A program made the position numbers and the translations under genes. This document shows, piece by piece, positions 1 through 8,609 of a stretch of DNA of 64,000 nucleotides. The notes under the pieces are model-generated. The model did not search any database. It saw only the letters and a list, made by a program, of their open reading frames with translations, and had not been told where the DNA came from. Position 1 is the stretch's first letter, and each line of letters starts with the position of its first letter. Origin of the DNA: Lunularia cruciata (Eukaryota > Streptophyta > Marchantiopsida > Lunulariales > Lunulariaceae); NCBI GenBank assembly GCA_948567375.1, contig OX419755.1:36275001-36339000 (forward strand). Direction: 5' to 3'.

Positions 1-1788
1 CTTCGCTCTTTGCCTGATTCATGGGCCCTCTTGTGTATACAGTGTTCCTATCTGACTCCGGCCCACGTTTTTTTATTTTTTATTTTATTTTTATCGTTCA
101 TGCACTGCTTATTGGCAGTCTTTTACATAGCGTTACCTATGTTTCGCAGTCGTTTGCATAGAGTTCTCGATTTCAAGGTGGTTTACTAGTCTGTAAGCCA
201 TATGTTAGTCTCAACTTGTTTCAATTATGGCTTTGCTTCAAGTTACATTCGATGCATTCTACTTTATGGATTTCTCATTATTCTAGCATTGTCAATTATG
301 TACATTTTGCTTATCGATCATGTGCACCTCATGAGTTCTGGATAACCTTTCCCAGAACGGCATCTGTTCTTGTATACCTATCTATATATGGACACGTGGC
401 CCACCTGGTCCTTCAATTAACACGAGGTTGCATTTGTCTCCATGGTTTGCCCTATTGCGAGATTCCCTAATTTCCTTTCCAGTGCTCTTACTTGCTTCTC
501 TGATCGCCAGGGTTTCTCCCGTTTGGGTTCGCTGGGATTTCTCCCGCTGTCCTTTCTTGTGCAGCATTCAAGTTTTTTGCTCCCCGCTCGTGGTTCGCTT
601 GGCTTTCTCCTGCTGGTCCTTTCTTGTGAAGCATTGCAGTTTTTTGGGTCCCCGCTCGTCCCTTCTTGTGCAGCGCTGAGCTTTCTTGTGAGGAGGTTTC
701 TTTCGCTGGTGCTTTTTGTATCTCACCGCTTCTGAGCGGCACTTTAGGGGAGCATCCGAGTTTGCCTTGGCAATCTTGAGTTTTCAAGCAGAAACTCGGA
801 ATGAGGGGTACCGGCAATTGTTCAACTACTTCGGCACTGCATGAGGCACTGATGAAGTCACCTGTGCTTTCGTGGAGGTTTACTATGGGCACCTTCTGCT
901 TCCCTTAGCTGTTAAGCGTCTCAGGACTCCAGCGTCCATAGCATTGCTTGTGATATTATTCATATCCTGTCCTCTTAAGCTTCGCTCTCGTTCCCTTTTA
1001 CACTTCGACCCATTTCTGTAGCCACATCATCAGAGACCCTTTCTTTTGTTCCACTCCTCCATTCCACAACTTATTTCCTTCTATAGTACTTTCCCTTCCT
1101 TCGCTCTCTGATTGCTTCTTGCTTCACCCTCTCATGTCTAAAGAGTTCCTACCCGGAGTTCCTACCTCCAGCCCACGTTCTTTCTAGTTGTTCACACACG
1201 GCTTACTGGCAGGCTTACTGGCAGGTTCTTCATCGTGTTCATGCACTGCTAACTGCTGGCCTCTTACATCATGGTTTCCTATTCCTTGCTATCGTTTGCA
1301 TAGATGCTCTCGATTTAATGTCCTTTACTAGTCTGTTGGCCATCAGTTCTTTTCAATTTGTTTCAATGATGCGTTTGCTACAGGTTACATTAGATGCCTG
1401 CTACCTTAGTGCTTTAACACTACTCTCGCATTGTGATTCATGTGAATGTTGCTAATCGATCATTTGCATTTCATGAGTTCTGGATAACCTGTTCCCAGAA
1501 CAGCTTCTGTTCTCGTATACCAATATATATATATATATATTTTTTTTTTCCTGGAGGCCTGTATACCATACCATACTGTTGTTTGGGAGTCCTACTTGAC
1601 TTCTGAATTCATAAATATACTGTATACTTCACCTTCACCTTAATTCACTTCACCTCTGCTTTTCCCGTTGACTTGTCCCCTTCCCGTGCAGCGCTGAAGT
1701 TTTCTTGCTCCACTCTCGTATCACTCACAAACCTCTGCTTGACTCTTTCTCATTGTTGTTTCCTGAACTTTCGCTCTACTAATGAATG
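1..1788. repeat. Unclassified repeat R, segment 1
   Basis: No coding sequence is supported here. The stretch consists of blocks that recur at 7034-7456, 18497-18900 and 31980-34890. One block starts with GCGGCACTTTAGGGGAGCA (near 735), one has the TTCGCTCTCGTTCCC type (near 985), and one has the GAGTTCTGGATAACC type (near 335 and again near 1480). The two GAGTTCTGGATAACC copies are about 1.15 kb apart, so this looks like tandem or rearranged units. The + strand is pyrimidine-rich. A TA microsatellite followed by a T run lies near 1525-1552. Element A interrupts the repeat at 1788/7034. No terminal motif places it in a known class. Confidence 0.7.
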
Positions 1789-2311
1789 TGATGAGAACCT
1801 TTGTTCCTGCTCTTTGAAGTAGATGGTCTATTCTCAGGCATTCTGACTTCTGATGTATCAGACATCTTAGCACTCACTCAGCTTTCCTAGTCACACCAGA
1901 GTAGACACTCCTAATTGCACACAGAAGTACTTAACTCTCTCCTAGCCTTCAAAGACAGCACAGACAGTTCACTCACGCAGCACAAATAGTCTCCAATACT
2001 GAGATACAGAACTCCAATACAGAACACTCCTGAGATGGTGTTAGGCAGCTCAGGACTTCACGAAATGCAGAAGGGAAGTGGTAGAAATCAACTCCAGTAG
2101 AAGAAACTCCTGACTGGGATTATATAGATAGAAGAGTGTACTGAAAGGTGTGCTAAAGGGTGTGCTGTAGGGTGTGCTGAATGGTGTGCTACCATAGTGC
2201 TCATGTAACACATGCAGCACATGGAAAGTATGTGAACAGTGAACATGAACAGTGTCTATTTTGTCTGATTCTAAGAAAAAGTCTCTAAACTCGAGATTAC
2301 TTAATTTAACA
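1789..2311 (-). repeat. 3' LTR of element A
   Basis: This is the 523-bp LTR at the low-coordinate end of a minus-strand element. Read on the minus strand it starts TGTTAAATTAAG and ends CTCATCA. Its U3 contains five tandem 12-bp units of the AGCACACC type (about 2131-2190) and several CTGTTCACATG-like motifs. A TATA box lies in the sequence TCTATATAATCCCAG (about 2115-2130). The LTR also contains the ATG and first 26 or so codons of Gag, which are silent in this 3' position. Confidence 0.95.
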
Positions 2312-2326
2312 CTCCCACTTAATGAG
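2312..2326 (-). other. Polypurine tract of element A
   Basis: On the minus strand AAGTGGGAG directly abuts the TGTTAA start of the 3' LTR. It would serve as the plus-strand DNA primer. The same tract is present in B at 13855 and is degenerate in D just before 25062. Confidence 0.8.
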
Positions 2327-4103
2327 AGTTTAGGACTATTCCCATTTCTACTACACATTTCATGTGTTTATCTTTAGGTAGTGCTTTTGTAAACACATCT
2401 GCTGTCATCTCCTGTGTAGGACAGTAAACTAACTTCACAACATTCTCCTTTTCTTTCTCCTCTACAAATCTTCTTCTAATCTCAATGTGCTTAGTCCTTG
2501 GGTGATGTACAGGATTTTTGCTGAGTGCTATACTTCCTGTATTGTCACAGTACAATGTAGTAGGACTTTCCTGCTCAAAGCCCAGCTCCTTAAGAAGTCT
2601 CCTGTTCCAAATGACTTCTTGAGTAGCATTTGAAGCAGCCATAAATTCTGCCTCAGTAGTAGACAGAGCAACAGATGTTTGCTGTTTACTACGCCAACTG
2701 ATTGCTCCACCACTAAGCATAACTACATATCCACTAGTTGATCTGCTGTTATCTGTGTCATCTCCCCAACTAGCATCTGTATATGCTTCAAGAGTAGAAG
2801 CAAGTATGTTCCCTTGCTTTCTGTACTCCAAGAACGCATCTGGAGTACCCTTTAAGTACCTGAATACTCTCTTTATACCTTTCCAATGTGCTTGTGCAGG
2901 GTTGCTAGTATATCTAGCTAGTGCTCCCACTGCATAGCATATATCTGGTCTTGTACAGACCATGATAAACATTAGTGAACCAAGAGCACTCTGATACAAC
3001 ACTTTGTCACAGAGATTCATCTCCCCATCTATGATTCTGCTGTGCTTCCACCCCAGATCAAGAGGTGTAGAGACAGGATTCGCCTCTGTCATCTGATACT
3101 TAGCTAGCATGGATCTCACATACTGTGGTTGACTGATTCGGATCCATCCTGCTTCTCTGTCTCTGCTCACTTTGATTCCCAAAACGAGTTTTACAGGACC
3201 AAGGATAGTCATCTCAAAAACAGAGCACAAGAAATCTATCACTCCTTTGATAGATTCCCTGTTCCCCAACAGTAATAGATCATCTACATATACAACTATG
3301 TATACATCATCTCTAGTATACACACTCATGTCAGAATCTGCTCGTTTGAAATCCTGCTCTCTCAAGTATGAGTCTAGTTTCTCATACCAGGCTCTAGGAG
3401 CTTGCTTAAGACCATATAAGGCCTTCTTAAGCAAGCATACTTTTCCTTTGCCTTCAGTATATCCATCTGGAACATCCATGTAAATAGTCTCTCTCAAATC
3501 TCCATTGAGAAAGGCTGTTTTCACATCCAACTGCTCCATTTCCCAATCTCTCTCTGCTGCAAGAGCTAGAAGCATGCGAATAGATCCATACCTGGCAACT
3601 GGTGCAAAAGTTTCTGAATAATCTATTGATGCTTTCTGATTGAAGCCCTTTGCAACAAGTCTTGCCTTGTACTTCAGGATCTCATTCTCAGCTCCACGTT
3701 TGACCCTGAAAACCCATTTGCAGCCAATTGCTTTCCTACCTGGTGGTAAATCAGCTAGTACCCATGTACCATTAGTCTGAAGAGACTTCGTCTCTTCTGC
3801 TATAGCCAACTCCCACTGACTCGAATCTGGTCTGAGCATAGCTTGCTGTAAAGTGTCTGGATCACAATCTTCATGACAAATGTAAGATTTATCTAACATC
3901 TCTTCTGATAGAAAACCAAGTCGGTCAATAGGTTTTCTATCTCTCTGTGATCTTCTTGGCTCTGTGCCCAGAAGATTCATGCTGTCTCTTGACATCTCTG
4001 GAGTCTCACTCAGAGATTCTGCATCTGCAGTCTGCTTCTGGGGGTCATCTTCTGTAGTATCAGAATCAGAAGCCACTGTCTGTTTAGGCCTTCTTTTGTA
4101 CAC
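2319..4103 (-). CDS. Element A Pol part 2: reverse transcriptase and RNase H
   Basis: This 594-codon frame encodes the C-terminal half of a Copia polyprotein. It would copy element RNA into DNA inside cytoplasmic particles. The RT core runs from about residue 120 (WVFRVKRG, KARLVAKGF) through LDVKTAFLNGDL to the catalytic YVDDLLLLG near residue 275. The RNase H domain includes TDASWGDD, TEAEFMAASNATQEV near residue 485 and DNTGSIALSKNP, and ends with a KHIEIRRRFVEEK segment. All catalytic acidic residues that can be recognised are present. The first Met (MYKRRPKQ) is probably not a true start: sibling copies read through from integrase, and a one-base deletion just upstream has separated this frame. 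The N-terminal 80 residues are the acidic linker between integrase and RT. Confidence 0.93.
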   Translation of the reverse strand: MYKRRPKQTVASDSDTTEDDPQKQTADAESLSETPEMSRDSMNLLGTEPRRSQRDRKPIDRLGFLSEEMLDKSYICHEDCDPDTLQQAMLRPDSSQWELAIAEETKSLQTNGTWVLADLPPGRKAIGCKWVFRVKRGAENEILKYKARLVAKGFNQKASIDYSETFAPVARYGSIRMLLALAAERDWEMEQLDVKTAFLNGDLRETIYMDVPDGYTEGKGKVCLLKKALYGLKQAPRAWYEKLDSYLREQDFKRADSDMSVYTRDDVYIVVYVDDLLLLGNRESIKGVIDFLCSVFEMTILGPVKLVLGIKVSRDREAGWIRISQPQYVRSMLAKYQMTEANPVSTPLDLGWKHSRIIDGEMNLCDKVLYQSALGSLMFIMVCTRPDICYAVGALARYTSNPAQAHWKGIKRVFRYLKGTPDAFLEYRKQGNILASTLEAYTDASWGDDTDNSRSTSGYVVMLSGGAISWRSKQQTSVALSTTEAEFMAASNATQEVIWNRRLLKELGFEQESPTTLYCDNTGSIALSKNPVHHPRTKHIEIRRRFVEEKEKENVVKLVYCPTQEMTADVFTKALPKDKHMKCVVEMGIVLNSH

Positions 4104-4105
4104 CT

Positions 4106-6586
4106 TCAGACTCTCCTTTGGTGAACCATCAGCTTCAGGTAGAGATTGCTCTCTGATGATTGCTCTGAAAAACTGACTCTGCAGCTTGGGAAGATAGATT
4201 GATCAGGCTGATCAAACTGATCAGCTTGCTTCTGCAACTCATTACTGTTCTCACTCCAAGTCCTCAATTCATCAAAGAGTACATCTCTACTTCTGATGAT
4301 CTGTCCAGACTTAGGATTGTACAGAAGATATCCTTTCAGTCCCTCTTCATATCCTAGAAAAAGCATTCTCTCAGCCTTCTTTGTGAACTTCCTCCTCTGC
4401 TCCTTTGGGATATGAACATAGGCAGGACATCCAAAAACTTTCAAAGCTGAAAGATTAGGTGTCTTACCACTCCAGCATTCTTCAGGAGTTCTTCCTTGCA
4501 ATGCTGTGGTACCACTGATATTTCTAAGAAAATTTGCAGTGCTAATTGCAGCACCCCAAAACTTTCTCTCCAGCTTGGCATGTTGCAGCATTGCCAATGC
4601 TTTGTCCACCAGTGTCCTATTCAACCTTTCTGCAACTCCATTCTGTGCAGGACTGTCTCTGGCAGTACAGTCAAGGAGGATTCCTTTTTCTGACAGAAAA
4701 GAGAGGAATTCCTCATTCCTGTACTCTCTGCCTCCATCTGTTCTCAATCTCTTGACTTTCCTCCCAGTCTGCAACTCAGCCATGGCTACAAACTTCTGGA
4801 ATTTTCGCAGCACTTCATCCTTGCTTTTCATGAGATAGATAAAGCTCTTTCTACTGTAATCATCCACAAAGGAAACGTAGTAGGCTGCTCCACTCAATGA
4901 CTTCTCAGTCATGTATCCCCATACATCAGAATGTACGACATCTAGAAGACCAGAAGCTCTAGATGAAGATTTCTTGGGGATAGGAGCTTTACGTGCCTTA
5001 CCTTCTGCACACCCAATGCAGAATTCGAGTTTTCCTTTGGGATCTAGTTTCAACCCCTCCACTACCTTCTCTAGAGCATATAAGTTTTGCTCTGACAGGT
5101 GCCCTAACCTCAAATGCCAGAGATGGATATCATTTCTGTTTTCTGCTACCAACGCAGAATCAAAACAATCAGCTTCCATCAACTTGAACAGCTTCCCTTT
5201 GGCAGTACCATACCCAAGGACCAGCTCTCCTTTCTTCAAAGTACATTGATTTCTGTTGCTTTCAAACAGAACATCCACTCCATGCTCCATGAGGCTATGT
5301 ACTGATATCAAGTTCTTGGTGTAATCTGGAACATACAGTACATTTTCCAAATAGCCTTTTCCAGAACATCCCATGAAGGCAATAGGAACTTTGCCAATTC
5401 CTAACACTGGATTCAGAATCCCAGGTCCACAACGAACACTCTTGGGAGTCTTCAGAGGTTGAAGAGTCGAGAACAGCTCCTTCTGATAACAGATATGAGA
5501 GGTGGCTCCTGAGTCCAAGAACCATCCAGAACCGTTTGAGGACAACTGTGATTCTGCCAACATTCCACAATCCGGCTCTTCTGCTGAGTACCCCTCCTCA
5601 TCGCTGAATAACTCATGGCACTCCTCTGAGTTGTAAGCTGAACTCCCAGATGTTCGACCTTTTGCTGGTTGAGGTCTCTTGCCTACCTTCTTCAGCTCTC
5701 GTTCTCTCCTTTCTCCTCTCTTGGGACATAAAGGTGCAATATGACCTTTCTCATGACAGAAATAACAAGTCCTGTCATCAACACTACTAATTCCTTTACC
5801 AGATTTACTCACTCTGGCTTGCTCTGGTTTGCTCACTCTTCCATCTGGCACTCTTCTTGAACAAGAAGAAGCACTGAACAGAGCAGCATCTCCCTGCTCA
5901 TTTAACTTCAGCCCTTTGTCCTCTTTGTGTCTGCTAAACACCAGCAATTTGTGTATCACATAATCCCATGTGACAGTTTCAACTGGTAAAACTTGCAGAG
6001 CTACTAGAACAGAGTCATAGCTTGAAGGAAGACTATCTAAGAGATGATTGATCTCGTACTTCTCTGTAAGTACAACCCCGTCCTCCTTGATACTCTTGAA
6101 GAGTTTCTGCAATTTTGACAGATAACAGGTGAAATCTTCACCATCCTGCAATCTCAAGTTCTTTACTGCAGACCAGACTCGATAGGAGCTCTCCAGCTTC
6201 TCAACAGTGTAATAACTCTTGATTTTGTCCCAAATCTCCCAACTCCAAGCATAAGTATCTACTAGGTCTCTAGCTGGCTCTTCCATAGCCCTTAGCAGAA
6301 ACCTCCTAGTAGTAGCATGCTTGACTCTCTCCTCCTTGTTTATCTCTAGCTCATCTATATCATGAGCTTCTAATGCAAACTCTAGACAGTCATAACTGTC
6401 TAAGATAGACTTCACATCCAAAGCCCAGGCTTTGTAGTTAGTCTTTCCCAACTTCTCTATCTCTCTGAGTTCTCCTATCAATCCCAGTGGTGATTGTGGG
6501 CCCATAACCTGATGAGAACCTTTGTTCCTGCTCTTTGAAGTAGATGGTCTATTCTCAGGCATTCTGACTTCTGATGTATCAGACAT
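4106..6586 (-). CDS. Element A Gag, protease and integrase
   Basis: The frame starts at an ATG at 6586 that lies inside the 5' LTR, so about 26 residues (MSDTSEVRMPENRPSTSK...) are LTR-encoded. Gag has the capsid-like region that includes WEIWDKIKSYY and a zinc knuckle CYFCHEKGHIAPLC near residue 275. The aspartic protease motif is FLDSGATSHIC near residue 355. The pre-integrase zinc finger LWHLRLGHLSEQ...CIGC is near residue 490. The integrase catalytic segments are HSDVWG, FVDDYSRKSF, RTDGGREY and NGVAERLNRTL (residues about 550-650). The frame then ends out of register: its last residues differ from the siblings because a T is missing near 4150 compared with B and D. The reading frame is otherwise intact and the copy is young. 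Confidence 0.93.
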   Translation of the reverse strand: MSDTSEVRMPENRPSTSKSRNKGSHQVMGPQSPLGLIGELREIEKLGKTNYKAWALDVKSILDSYDCLEFALEAHDIDELEINKEERVKHATTRRFLLRAMEEPARDLVDTYAWSWEIWDKIKSYYTVEKLESSYRVWSAVKNLRLQDGEDFTCYLSKLQKLFKSIKEDGVVLTEKYEINHLLDSLPSSYDSVLVALQVLPVETVTWDYVIHKLLVFSRHKEDKGLKLNEQGDAALFSASSCSRRVPDGRVSKPEQARVSKSGKGISSVDDRTCYFCHEKGHIAPLCPKRGERRERELKKVGKRPQPAKGRTSGSSAYNSEECHELFSDEEGYSAEEPDCGMLAESQLSSNGSGWFLDSGATSHICYQKELFSTLQPLKTPKSVRCGPGILNPVLGIGKVPIAFMGCSGKGYLENVLYVPDYTKNLISVHSLMEHGVDVLFESNRNQCTLKKGELVLGYGTAKGKLFKLMEADCFDSALVAENRNDIHLWHLRLGHLSEQNLYALEKVVEGLKLDPKGKLEFCIGCAEGKARKAPIPKKSSSRASGLLDVVHSDVWGYMTEKSLSGAAYYVSFVDDYSRKSFIYLMKSKDEVLRKFQKFVAMAELQTGRKVKRLRTDGGREYRNEEFLSFLSEKGILLDCTARDSPAQNGVAERLNRTLVDKALAMLQHAKLERKFWGAAISTANFLRNISGTTALQGRTPEECWSGKTPNLSALKVFGCPAYVHIPKEQRRKFTKKAERMLFLGYEEGLKGYLLYNPKSGQIIRSRDVLFDELRTWSENSNELQKQADQFDQPDQSIFPSCRVSFSEQSSESNLYLKLMVHQRRV
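6496..6509 (-). other. Half-tRNA primer-binding site of element A
   Basis: Immediately inside the 5' LTR the minus strand reads GGTTATGGGCCCAC. This is complementary to the anticodon stem-loop of plant initiator tRNA-Met as I recall it (GTGGGCCCATAACC), not to the tRNA 3' end. Priming from an internally cleaved initiator tRNA is known for Drosophila copia and yeast Ty5. Here the site is also translated, as the V-M-G-P segment of Gag. The same site occurs in B (18021-18034) and, with one change, in D (20183-20196). Confidence 0.8.
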
Positions 6587-7033
6587 CTTAGCACTCACTC
6601 AGCTTTCCTAGTCACACCAGAGTAGACACTCCTAATTGCACACAGAAGTACTTAACTCTCTCCTAGCCTTCAAAGACAGCACAGACAGTTCACTCACGCA
6701 GCACAAATAGTCTCCAATACTGAGATACAGAACTCCAATACAGAACACTCCTGAGATGGTGTTAGGCAGCTCAGGACTTCACGAAATGCAGAAGGGAAGT
6801 GGTAGAAATCAACTCCAGTAGAAGAAACTCCTGACTGGGATTATATAGATAGAAGAGTGTACTGAAAGGTGTGCTAAAGGGTGTGCTGTAGGGTGTGCTG
6901 AATGGTGTGCTACCATAGTGCTCATGTAACACATGCAGCACATGGAAAGTATGTGAACAGTGAACATGAACAGTGTCTATTTTGTCTGATTCTAAGAAAA
7001 AGGTCTCTAAACTCGAGATTACTTAATTTAACA
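6510..7033 (-). repeat. 5' LTR of element A, containing promoter and Gag start
   Basis: The 524-bp LTR differs from the 3' LTR only by one extra G near 7003. On the minus strand U3 has CTGTTCACATG-type motifs and five AGCACACC 12-mers (about 6852-6912), then TCTATATAATCCCAG as the TATA region. The shared TTCTGCATTTCGTGAAGTCC block follows downstream. The Gag ATG is at 6586, about 77 bases before the LTR end. A 5-bp target duplication GAATG follows at 7034-7038. Confidence 0.95.
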
Positions 7034-7456
7034 GAATGTTTGTGATTTCAGGGATCCATCAGGTATGTCTCTATTTCTTCCCTCATCTTACTCATGTGGA
7101 TTCTTTTCTTTCTGGACTGATACTCATTATGCGGCTAAGACTCCAGTGCTTATGTATGTACCTGCACTTTTGCTTGCCCTTGCTTTCCACAGTTCCACCT
7201 CGGTTCTTTTTGACATTCCCACTCCTTTTGAGCGGCACTTTAGGGGAGCAACCGAGTTTGCCTTGGCACTCATGAGTTTTCAAGCATAGACTCGGTAGGA
7301 GGGGTACTGACAATTGGTCAGCTACTTCGGCACTGCGTGAGGCACTGATGAAGTCGTAGGTGTTTTCGTGGAGGTTTACTATGGCCGCCTTCTGCTTCCC
7401 TTAGCTGTTTAGCGTCTCAGGACTCCAACATCTATAGTAGTGGTTGGGATATACTC
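7034..7456. repeat. Repeat R, segment 2
   Basis: This continues the repeat interrupted by element A. It contains the GCGGCACTTTAGGGGAGCA block (about 7232) and the AGGTTTACTATGG block (about 7370). An intron-exon-intron-like motif is also present: TTTCAG, then an 11-base core at 7052-7062, then GTATGT. The same arrangement recurs at 33971-33981. Element B is inserted at 7456 with target duplication TACTC (7452-7456 and 18497-18501). Confidence 0.65.
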
Positions 7457-7766
7457 TGATGATAACCTTTCTTCCTAGTCTTTGAAGTAGATGGTCTATC
7501 CTCAATCATTCTGACCTCTGATATATCAAACATCCTAGCACTCAATTTTCCGGTCTCACTAGAGTAGACACTCCTAACTGCACACAACAATATTCAACTC
7601 ACTCTCTCTCAGAGCTTTCAAAGATTGCCACAACAACACTCACACAACATGAAAGGCACCCCTGTGATAAGCAGCATAGAACACACTTAAAACAAGGTAC
7701 AAGGTGTTGGGGAATGACCCTTATATGAGAACTTAACATAACGCAAGCAGAAACCATTCTTACATA
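7457..7766 (-). repeat. Element B 3' LTR, outer part
   Basis: This is the distal two thirds of B's 3' LTR. It includes the LTR-encoded Gag start region, here without an intact ATG (the position corresponding to ATGTCTGATACATCA reads ATGTTTGATATATCA). It stops abruptly where element C begins. The undisturbed sequence of the insertion site is visible in the 5' LTR near 18335-18350. Confidence 0.9.
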
Positions 7767-8030
7767 TGTGAGAAAGTGAGTAGTATGTAAGGGTCAAATG
7801 ATTGAACTAGTGATAATCCCATAACTGGGATTATATAAGTACATGAGCATACTCGAGAGCACACCATTTGCATCTATAGTGTTAAAGGTGTAATTCATTG
7901 TCAAACGTGTAACTCATGTGCTCTTAACTTAACTCTAAGGTGTTCATATGTAATTCATGTGAACAGTAGTCATGTGAACAGTAGTCACGTGAATAGTGAT
8001 CCAACACAACGTTACATTACACTTCTAACA
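7767..8030 (-). repeat. 3' LTR of element C
   Basis: On the minus strand it starts TGTTAGAAGTGTAATG and ends TTTCTCACA. U3 holds repeated CTGTTCACATGA motifs and GAGCACATGAGTTACACG. A TATA region lies in ACTTATATAATCCCAG. A purine-rich tract (minus strand TTAAGAGGGAG) abuts it at 8031-8041. Confidence 0.9.
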
Positions 8031-8069
8031 CTCCCTCTTAATGAACGTTTTGTAATTGTCTATTATCTA

Positions 8070-8609
8070 TGATGAGAACCTTTGTTCCTGCTCTTTGAAG
8101 TAGATGGTCTATTCTCAGGCATTCTGACTTCTGATGTATCAGACATCTTAGCACTCACTCAGCTTTCCTAGTCTCACCAGAGCAGACACTCCTATTTGCA
8201 TACAGAAAGACTCAACTCTCTGCTAACCTTCAAAGACAGTACAGCCAGTTCACTCACGCAGCACAAATGACCTCCAATACTGAGATACAGAACTCCAATA
8301 CAGAACACTCCTGAGATGGTGTTAGGCAGCTCAGGACTTCACGAAATGCAGAGGGGAAGTGGTAGAAATCAACTCCGGTAGAAGAAACTCCTGACTGGGA
8401 TTATATAGATAGAAGAGTGTACTGAAAGGTGGGCTAAAGGGTGTACTGAAAGGTGTGTTGAATGGTGTGCTACCATAGTGCTCATGTAACACATGCAGCA
8501 CATGGAAAGTATGTGAACAGTGGACATGAACAGTGTTCGTCCATGAATAGTGTCTATTTTGTCTGATTCTAACAAAAAATCCCTAAACTCGAGATTACTT
8601 AATTTAACA
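8070..8609 (-). mobile_element. Solo A-type LTR inside element C
   Basis: This 540-bp LTR has no internal sequence and is flanked by a perfect 5-bp duplication ATCTA (8065-8069, 8610-8614). It separates C's RNase H from C's 3' LTR. It carries the AGCACACC-type 12-mer array with some altered units, and a short extra duplication of the GAACAGTG motif near 8520-8550. Solo LTRs arise by recombination between the LTRs of a full insertion. It is the third nesting level here: R, then B, then C, then this LTR. Confidence 0.93.

Larger units (their letters stand above)
1789..7033 (-). mobile_element. Complete Ty1/Copia LTR retrotransposon A
   Basis: The element is 5245 bp long and starts and ends with TG...CA. 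It is flanked by a perfect 5-bp target duplication GAATG (1784-1788 and 7034-7038). The two LTRs (523 and 524 bp) are read as identical apart from one inserted G, which indicates a very recent insertion. On the minus strand the order is 5' LTR, Gag, protease, integrase, reverse transcriptase, RNase H, polypurine tract, 3' LTR. Integrase before RT defines Ty1/Copia. The coding region would be one long frame but is split into two by a one-base deletion near 4150 relative to the sibling copies B and D. The site of insertion is repeat R. This copy is probably non-autonomous through that single lesion. Confidence 0.97.

Noticed and set aside
428-892. Overlapping open frames on both strands in repeat R near 0.4-0.9 kb
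   Set aside because: They are short and lie in a pyrimidine-rich repeat. The other R copies have different frames and stops, so there is no coding conservation.
4496-5305. Plus-strand frames across element A integrase and Gag
   Set aside because: They are antisense shadows of the minus-strand polyprotein and recur at equivalent places in B and D.
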